From NCBI GenBank assembly GCA_963806145.1, contig CAWDXD010000050.1, forward strand, positions 9,040-73,039: a DNA stretch of 64,000 bases, in the 5' to 3' direction. The notes under the pieces were generated by a model that saw nothing but the letters and a program-made list of their open reading frames with translations, was not told the DNA's origin and ran no database searches. This DNA is from DASXKD01 sp963806145. Lineage in GTDB: Bacteria > Actinomycetota > Actinomycetes > Streptosporangiales > Streptosporangiaceae. Below are positions 58,837 to 64,000 of the stretch, piece after piece (the stretch's first letter is position 1; every line of letters starts with the position of its first letter). The position numbers and the translations under genes were made by a program.

Positions 58837-59659
58837 CGGAGACGTCGCCGGATCCGTCGGTGACCGTGATTACGTGGGCGGACCCCGAATTGGTGGGCAC
58901 GCTCACGGTGCGGTTGCCTGAATTCGTGGTGGCGTTGACCTGGTAGTGCGTCGGGCCCGGTGGGAGCACCACGCTCACGTTGCCGGAGGAGTCGCTCACC
59001 TGGACACGCGAGGGGACGTTGCTGAAGGTGAGGGCGATGTCCCCGGAACCGTCGGAGACGACCACGTCCAAGCTGGCCAGGCCGTGGATGACGATGTCGC
59101 CGGAGCCGTCCTTGAGCGTGACCCGCGGCCCGGACAGGCTGTTGCCGGATATGTCCCCGGAACCGGTCTGCAGGCTGACGGCGCCGGTCAGCAGGTTCGC
59201 CTGCACATCGCCAGAACCGGACCCGACGCTGACCAGCCCGGTCAGGCCGCGCAGCGTCAAGTTGCCGGAACCGTCGGACAGGACGGCGCGCTTGCCCGGG
59301 GGCAGGACGGCCCGGAAGCTGAACGAGCAGTCGCCGACGAAGAAGTGGCACCGCGGCGACACGACCACCCCGGACGGGGTAGTACGCCAGGTCACGGTGG
59401 AGCGGACCAGCGAGTAGCGCGCCTTCCCCGTCAGCCGGAGCTTGCTGCCCGCCGCCTGGGTGACCTGCACGTCCGCGGCGCTGGTCGAGAGGGTGACCGT
59501 GCTGCCGTGCACCGGCACCGCCAGCCGCACCTGGTAACTGCCGAGCCCGGCGTAGGCGACCTCGGTGAGCCCGATCCAGGCGATAAGGGCAAGGGCGATC
59601 GGTACGCCAAGCAGCAGCGCCAGGCGCCTGCCCTTGGTCAGCCGCAACGGCGTGCTCAT
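58826..59659 (-). CDS. Membrane-anchored DUF4097-family beta-helix protein
   Basis: A 277-residue protein with one N-terminal transmembrane helix (about 12-30, 'LALLLGVPIALALIAWIGL') and an extracytoplasmic right-handed beta-helix. The strand repeats are marked by '(D)GSGD/NI': 'LSDGSGNLTLRG', 'GSGSGDVQANL', 'LQTGSGDISGNS', 'LKDGSGDIVIHG', 'VSDGSGDIALTF', 'VSDSSGNVSV' and 'VTDGSGDVSV', spaced by 18-22 residues. DUF4097 proteins are linked to cell-envelope stress. ATG 59659 overlaps the response-regulator stop by 4 bp (ATGA), so it is a third gene of the kinase-regulator operon. Confidence 0.85.
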   Translation of the reverse strand: MSTPLRLTKGRRLALLLGVPIALALIAWIGLTEVAYAGLGSYQVRLAVPVHGSTVTLSTSAADVQVTQAAGSKLRLTGKARYSLVRSTVTWRTTPSGVVVSPRCHFFVGDCSFSFRAVLPPGKRAVLSDGSGNLTLRGLTGLVSVGSGSGDVQANLLTGAVSLQTGSGDISGNSLSGPRVTLKDGSGDIVIHGLASLDVVVSDGSGDIALTFSNVPSRVQVSDSSGNVSVVLPPGPTHYQVNATTNSGNRTVSVPTNSGSAHVITVTDGSGDVSVTN

Positions 59660-60303
59660 GCTCCGTCAGCTCCCAGGTAGTGCAGCACGGCGAGGACCCG
59701 CCGGTGATCCCGGTCGGCGGGCGGCAGGCCGAGCTTGGCGAAGATGTTGTTGATGTGCTTCTCCACGGCGCCGTCGCTGACCACGAGTTCCGCCGCGATC
59801 GCCGCGTTGGAGCGGCCCTCGGCCATCAGGCCGAGCACGTCCAGTTCGCGGGGGGTGAGCGCCGCCAGCGGATGACGGCTGCGGGCGAGCAACTGCGCGA
59901 CGACCTCGGGGTCAAGCGCGCTGCCCTGCGCCGCCACCCGGTCCAGCGCAGCGAGGAACTCGGTCAGGTCGGCGACCCGGTCCTTGAGCAGGTACCCGAC
60001 GCCCTGCGGCCGGCCGGAAAGCAGTTCGGTGGCGTACCGTTCCTCCACATACTGGGACAGCACAAGCACCCCGACCGCGGGCCACGTGCTGCGCACCACC
60101 AGCGCGGCGCGCAGGCCCTCGTCGGTGAACGTCGGCGGCATCCGTACGTCGACCACCACCACGTCGGGCTGGTGCTCGCCGACCTGGCGGAGGAACTCCT
60201 CCGCCTCGCCGGCCGCGGCCAGCACCTCGTGGCCCGCCTCCGCGAGCAGCCGGGTCAGGCCCTCGCGCAGCAGCACCGAGTCTTCCGCGATCACGACCCG
60301 CAC
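59656..60303 (-). CDS. NarL/LuxR-family response regulator
   Basis: A 215-residue response regulator. The receiver opens 'RVVIAEDSVLLREGLTRLLAEAG', with phospho-Asp in 'VVVVDVRMPPTFTDEG' and Lys in 'YLLKDRVADL'. The LuxR-type helix-turn-helix is 'LTPRELDVLGLMAEGRSNAAIAAELVVSDGAVEKHINNIFAKLGL' (key: 'SNAAIAAELVVSDGAVEKH'). The protein shares its layout with the regulator at 50473. It overlaps the kinase gene by 13 bp and the DUF4097 gene by 4 bp. Confidence 0.95.
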   Translation of the reverse strand: MRVVIAEDSVLLREGLTRLLAEAGHEVLAAAGEAEEFLRQVGEHQPDVVVVDVRMPPTFTDEGLRAALVVRSTWPAVGVLVLSQYVEERYATELLSGRPQGVGYLLKDRVADLTEFLAALDRVAAQGSALDPEVVAQLLARSRHPLAALTPRELDVLGLMAEGRSNAAIAAELVVSDGAVEKHINNIFAKLGLPPADRDHRRVLAVLHYLGADGA

Positions 60304-61595
60304 GGCAGCGTCACCTCCAGCGTGGTCGGGCCGCCCGCGGGACTGGTCACCCGGAACTGGCCGTCCACGCCCGCGACGCGGGCCGCGAGGCCGGACAGGC
60401 CCTGCCCGGCCGGATCCGCCCCGCCGACACCGTCGTCGGTGATCTCCACCGACAACTGGTCGCCGACCCCGACCACGAGGATCCGGGCATGGTGCGCATG
60501 GGCGTGCTTGGCGATGTTGGTGAGCGCCTCGGCGACCACGAAGTAGGCGATGGCCTCGATCGCGGCGGGCGGCCGGGCCGGCAGTTCCACCGACACGGTC
60601 ACCGGCACCGGGGACAGCGCCGCCAGCCCGGACAGGGCGGCGTCAAGGCCGCGGTCGGACAGCACCGGCGGGTGCACGCCCCGGACCAGGTTCCGCAGCT
60701 CGACTAGCGCCTCCTTGGCCTGCTCGTGGGCTTCGCCGACGATCGCGGCGGCCGCCTCTGGGTCGGTGCCGAACTTGGCCTTGGCCCGGCCGAGTTCCAT
60801 CGCCAGCGACACCAGCCGCTGCTGTGCGCCGTCGTGCAGATCCCGCTCGATGCGCATCCGCTCCACCTCGGCCGCATCCATGACCTTGGCCCGGCTGGTC
60901 TCCAGCTCGCCGATCCTGGCGGTCAGCTCTTCCCGGCCGGAGCCGAGCAGCCCCCTGCCGACCGCCGCGTCCAGCGCGGCCATCCCGCGGGTCAGGGCAG
61001 GTGAGACCAGCAGCAGCACCAGGCCCGCCAGCACGGCGGCGATCTGCGCTCCGGGATAGCGGATCAGGTGGCCGTCGATGTGGGCGCCGCCACCGGGCAG
61101 CGCCCCGACGTAGGCCGGCGCGGTGATCAGCGCCAGGCCGGTCGACCACACCACGGTGACCAGCACGAACTGCAGCGTGCTGAGCGGGAACCTGATCAGC
61201 CCGTACAGCGCGCCGCGCCAGGCTGCCGCGGACTTCAGCGGTGCCCATATCCGGCGCAGCCCGCTCCCTCCGCCCGGCAGCGGTGCGGCCGGGATGTCCG
61301 TGCCGAGCAGCAGGGCGAACCTGGCCCGCTCGGCGTGCCCGATCCACAGGCACGCCCAGAGCGTGCCCGCCAGCACCGGAACGCCGGCCAGGAAGACCGG
61401 TACCAGGGCGATCCCGGTGACCAGTCCGACAAGCACCACGGTGAAGGTCACCAGTCCGACCCCGAATCCCGCGATGAGGTGGACGAAGGCGAGCCAGGTA
61501 CGTGCCGAGAAGAGCGCGCCCAGCACCGACACCGGGCCGCCCCGGCGGCTCTCGGTGGCCACGGGCGCTCCCCTGTCGGCGATGTCTTGACTCAC
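60291..61595 (-). CDS. Sensor histidine kinase (NarL-partner, with sensor membrane domain)
   Basis: A 434-residue kinase. Residues 25-220 hold about five hydrophobic segments ('AFVHLIAGFGVGLVTFTVVLVGLVTGIALVPVFLAGVPVLAGTLW', key: 'GLVTFTVVLVGLVTG') of the sensor-integral-membrane type without an obvious outer domain. The dimerisation helix carries the phospho-His in 'VERMRIERDLHDGAQQRLVSLAMEL', and the ATPase domain has 'EALTNIAKHAHAHHARI' and 'DDGVGGADPAGQGLSGLAARVAG'. GTG 61595 is chosen from the family N-terminus. It is divergent from the MMPL gene. Confidence 0.93.
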   Translation of the reverse strand: MSQDIADRGAPVATESRRGGPVSVLGALFSARTWLAFVHLIAGFGVGLVTFTVVLVGLVTGIALVPVFLAGVPVLAGTLWACLWIGHAERARFALLLGTDIPAAPLPGGGSGLRRIWAPLKSAAAWRGALYGLIRFPLSTLQFVLVTVVWSTGLALITAPAYVGALPGGGAHIDGHLIRYPGAQIAAVLAGLVLLLVSPALTRGMAALDAAVGRGLLGSGREELTARIGELETSRAKVMDAAEVERMRIERDLHDGAQQRLVSLAMELGRAKAKFGTDPEAAAAIVGEAHEQAKEALVELRNLVRGVHPPVLSDRGLDAALSGLAALSPVPVTVSVELPARPPAAIEAIAYFVVAEALTNIAKHAHAHHARILVVGVGDQLSVEITDDGVGGADPAGQGLSGLAARVAGVDGQFRVTSPAGGPTTLEVTLPCGS

Positions 61596-61766
61596 GGGAC
61601 ACACCCTAGGCGGCCGGCGGCGGGGCACCCATCCCGCTGGCCCCCTGGTCCGGGGTGAGGCCAGCCCCACCCCGGATCGGGCAGCCTGCCGGATGTTGCC
61701 GCACGCGCCAGCCCAGAAGGCTTGGCAGCGTCCCCTCAACGACGGCCAAGACCTAGTGAGGCTCCC

Positions 61767-64000
61767 ATGAAACGCCCGTCCGCACTGCTGTACGGGGCAG
61801 AACCCGTCTCCCCACCGCCGCCCCGCCGGACGTCAGGCCCGATGGTAGAACGTATCGCCGGCTGGAGCGCCAGGCACCGCAAGACCGCGCTGATCGGCTG
61901 GCTGCTGCTGGTCGTCGGCGCCGTGATGGTCGGCAGCATGCTCGGCACCAAGAACCTGAACAGCTACGACCCCGGCCAGGCGGGCCGGGCCGAGCGGGTG
62001 CTGAGCAGGCCCGGCGTGGTACAGCCCGCCTCAGAAACCGTCCTGATCCAGGCCAGGAGCGGCACCCGCACCGTGGCCTCCGACCCGGAGATCCGCCGGG
62101 CCATCAGGCAGGTGACCGCGGCCCTGGGCGCCATGCCCAAGGTCGCCACCGGCATCGAGTCGCCGCTGGCCAAGGGCGGTGGCAAGCTGATCTCGCGGGA
62201 CGGCCGCTCCGCGCTGATCATGTTCAACGTCACGGGCAACCCGGACAACGCGGATCAGACGGTTGTCGCCGCGGAGCGCGCCGTCGCCTCCGTCCAGGCC
62301 GCGCATCCGGGCCTGCGGGTGGCCGAATCCGGCCAGGCCAGCGCGGGCCGGGCCATCAACGACATCATCAGCTCGGACTTCCGCCGGGCCGAGGTCACCT
62401 CGGTGCCGATCACGCTGGTGCTGCTGCTCTGCGTGTTCGGCGCGCTGATCGCGGCGGGCATCCCGCTGCTGCTCGCCGGCACCTCGGTGGCCGCCGCCAT
62501 CTCGCTGCTCGCGATCCCCAGCCGCTGGCTGCCGGTGGGCAGCACCACGTCGTCGGTCGTGCTGCTGGTCGGCATGGCCGTGGGCATCGACTACTCGCTG
62601 TTCTACCTGCGCAGGGAGCGAGAGGAACGGGCCGCGGGCGCCGACACCTACACGGCGGTGCGCAGGGCCGCGGCTACCTCCGGCCGTGCCATCGTGGTGT
62701 CCGGCCTTACCGTGATGATCTCGCTGGCCGGGCTGTTCCTGACCGGCATCGACGTCTTCTCCGGGCTGGCCGTGGGCACCATCATGGTGGTCGGCATCAC
62801 CGTGCTCGGCTCACTGACCGCGCTCCCGGCGGCGCTGTCGCTGCTTGGCTCCTGGGTGGACCGGGGCAGGATCCCGTTCCTTGGCCGCCGCCGCACCGCG
62901 GCGCGCCCGTCCCGGGTGTGGGCGGCCCTGGCCCGCCGCGTGGTGGCCAAGCCGGTCCTGTTCGGGGGCGTGGCCGCGCTGGCGCTCGCCGCCCTGGCCG
63001 TGCCCGCGCTCAGCATGCGGCTGGCCGACCCCGGCTTCCGCGACCTGCCCGCGAACGTCCCCGTGGTACAGAGCCTGCTTGCCACCCAGCGGGCCTTCCC
63101 CGGTGGCCCGTCACCCGCCGAGGTCGTCGTCACCGGCGACAACCTCACCGGCCCGGCGGTGCGGCATGCCATCACGGCCCTGCAGGGGCGGGCCGCGGCG
63201 GGCACGCTGCTGCGCGAGCCGGTCACCGCCGCACTGCTCGACCACAACCAGGTGATGGTGATCTCGGTGCCGCTGGCAGGAGGCGGCACGGACGCCACCT
63301 CGAACCGAGCCCTGGCTCAACTGCGCGATCAGGCGCTGCCCGCCACGCTGGGCCGGGTCAGCGGCATCGACTACGCGGTAACCGGCATGACGGCGGGCAA
63401 CCACGACTTCGACGGCAAGCTCAGCGCCACCTTGCCGCTGGTCTTCGTGTTCGTCCTCGGCCTGGCGTTCCTGGTGCTGATGGTCAGCTTCCGGTCGGTG
63501 TTCATCCCGCTGATGTCCATCGCGCTGAACCTGCTGTCGATCGGCGCGGCCTACGGGGTGCTGACCCTGGTCTTCCAGGACGGCCACCTGCACGGGCCGC
63601 TGGGGTTCAGCCCGTACGGCGGGATCGTGCCGTGGATGCCGCTGTTCATGTTCGTGCTGCTGTTCGGGCTGAGCATGGACTACCACGTGTTCATCCTGAG
63701 CCGCATCCGCGAACTGCGGCTGCGGGGCATGCCCACGCGGGAGGCGATCACCACCGGCATCGGCATCAGCGCGGGCGTGGTGACCAGCGCCGCGGTGATC
63801 ATGGTGGCGGTGTTCTCGATCTTCGCCACGCTCTCGGTGATCGAGTTCAAGATGATCGGCATCGGCCTGGCCACCGCGATCCTGATCGACGCCACCGTGG
63901 TGCGCGGGGTGCTGATGCCGGCCGCCATGTCGCTGCTCGGCGAGCGCAACTGGTACCTGCCTCGCTGGCTGGCCTGGCTGCCCGGCGGCCGGGGCCGCCA
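61767..64000 (+). CDS. MMPL-family RND transporter, truncated by the window edge
   Basis: The first 744 residues of a large membrane transporter of the MMPL group, which exports lipids or other hydrophobic molecules using proton motive force. There are two RND halves: after an N-terminal helix, an extracellular domain with 'LIMFNVTGNPDNADQTVVAAERA', then 'VLLLVGMAVGIDYSLFYLRREREERAAG' (the conserved GxxVGxDYSxF helix) in the first half, and 'FVLLFGLSMDYHVFILSRIRELRLRG' in the second. No periplasmic adaptor gene is seen. ATG 61767 or 61851 could be the start. The last visible residues belong to the C-terminal helices, so only the tail is missing. Confidence 0.9.
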   Translation, partial: MKRPSALLYGAEPVSPPPPRRTSGPMVERIAGWSARHRKTALIGWLLLVVGAVMVGSMLGTKNLNSYDPGQAGRAERVLSRPGVVQPASETVLIQARSGTRTVASDPEIRRAIRQVTAALGAMPKVATGIESPLAKGGGKLISRDGRSALIMFNVTGNPDNADQTVVAAERAVASVQAAHPGLRVAESGQASAGRAINDIISSDFRRAEVTSVPITLVLLLCVFGALIAAGIPLLLAGTSVAAAISLLAIPSRWLPVGSTTSSVVLLVGMAVGIDYSLFYLRREREERAAGADTYTAVRRAAATSGRAIVVSGLTVMISLAGLFLTGIDVFSGLAVGTIMVVGITVLGSLTALPAALSLLGSWVDRGRIPFLGRRRTAARPSRVWAALARRVVAKPVLFGGVAALALAALAVPALSMRLADPGFRDLPANVPVVQSLLATQRAFPGGPSPAEVVVTGDNLTGPAVRHAITALQGRAAAGTLLREPVTAALLDHNQVMVISVPLAGGGTDATSNRALAQLRDQALPATLGRVSGIDYAVTGMTAGNHDFDGKLSATLPLVFVFVLGLAFLVLMVSFRSVFIPLMSIALNLLSIGAAYGVLTLVFQDGHLHGPLGFSPYGGIVPWMPLFMFVLLFGLSMDYHVFILSRIRELRLRGMPTREAITTGIGISAGVVTSAAVIMVAVFSIFATLSVIEFKMIGIGLATAILIDATVVRGVLMPAAMSLLGERNWYLPRWLAWLPGGRGR

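Noticed and set aside
1..64000. CRISPR array, tRNA, rRNA or insertion sequence
   Set aside because: I found no short regularly spaced repeats, no tRNA-like T-arm/anticodon pattern and no transposase gene; the dispersed repeat lacks any coding capacity for mobility.

Overview
The window is about 64 kb of very GC-rich, densely coded chromosome from an actinomycete. The evidence is the codon use, the many GTG starts, a coenzyme F420:NADPH oxidoreductase, GlnE next to a second glutamine synthetase, SigE-type ECF sigma and DUF1707 families, and NarL-type two-component pairs. From memory, glnE / glnA2 / nadE / panB / map clustering is typical of streptomycete-like chromosomes; the genus cannot be fixed from the sequence. 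I see no tRNA, rRNA, CRISPR array, transposase or prophage. The right edge cuts an MMPL transporter gene.

Layout. 0.1-7.4 kb: AraC regulator, a toroid-like protein, a pentapeptide-repeat protein, an HtrA-like membrane protease, a quinone-oxidoreductase-like enzyme, an AlkA-type DNA glycosylase and a GH3 enzyme. 7.5-26.9 kb: nitrogen and cofactor core (glnE, glnA2-like, nadE, panB) mixed with methyltransferases, a P1 peptidase, a DUF2891 protein and an MFS-TetR-winged-helix operon preceded by a clear operator. 27-35.4 kb: small secreted and membrane proteins, npdG-like F420 reductase, two adjacent double-domain YbjQ-like proteins, a 57-residue conserved protein divergent from map, a histidine phosphatase, cutA and a lipid-kinase-like gene. 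35.4-54.5 kb: a catabolic block. A GntR regulator faces an operon for a fumarylacetoacetate-hydrolase-like enzyme and a branched-chain-type ABC importer with a fused LivM-LivG protein. Beside it lie an esterase, a fused alpha/beta 2-oxoacid dehydrogenase E1, and pcaC, pcaIJHGD and pcaB, which together take protocatechuate to beta-ketoadipyl-CoA. A two-component system with an odd repeat-bearing sensor separates pcaB from pcaC. 54.5-64 kb: rhomboid protease, SigE-type sigma factor with a coupled membrane protein, gabT, and a histidine kinase / regulator / DUF4097 operon divergent from the MMPL transporter.

Two observations cut across genes. First, a roughly 75-bp two-hairpin repeat occurs at five loci. 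One copy lies in frame inside nadE, two supply the stop codon of the adjoining gene, and one locus is a tandem array. Second, five genes (a secreted protein, an alpha/beta hydrolase, a small secreted protein, livH and the ABC binding protein) carry single-base frame breaks, most of them extra bases in short homopolymers. That pattern looks more like uncorrected sequencing indels than decay. Start codons were chosen from ribosome-binding sites and family N-termini where possible; functions come from recognisable motifs, without database searches.
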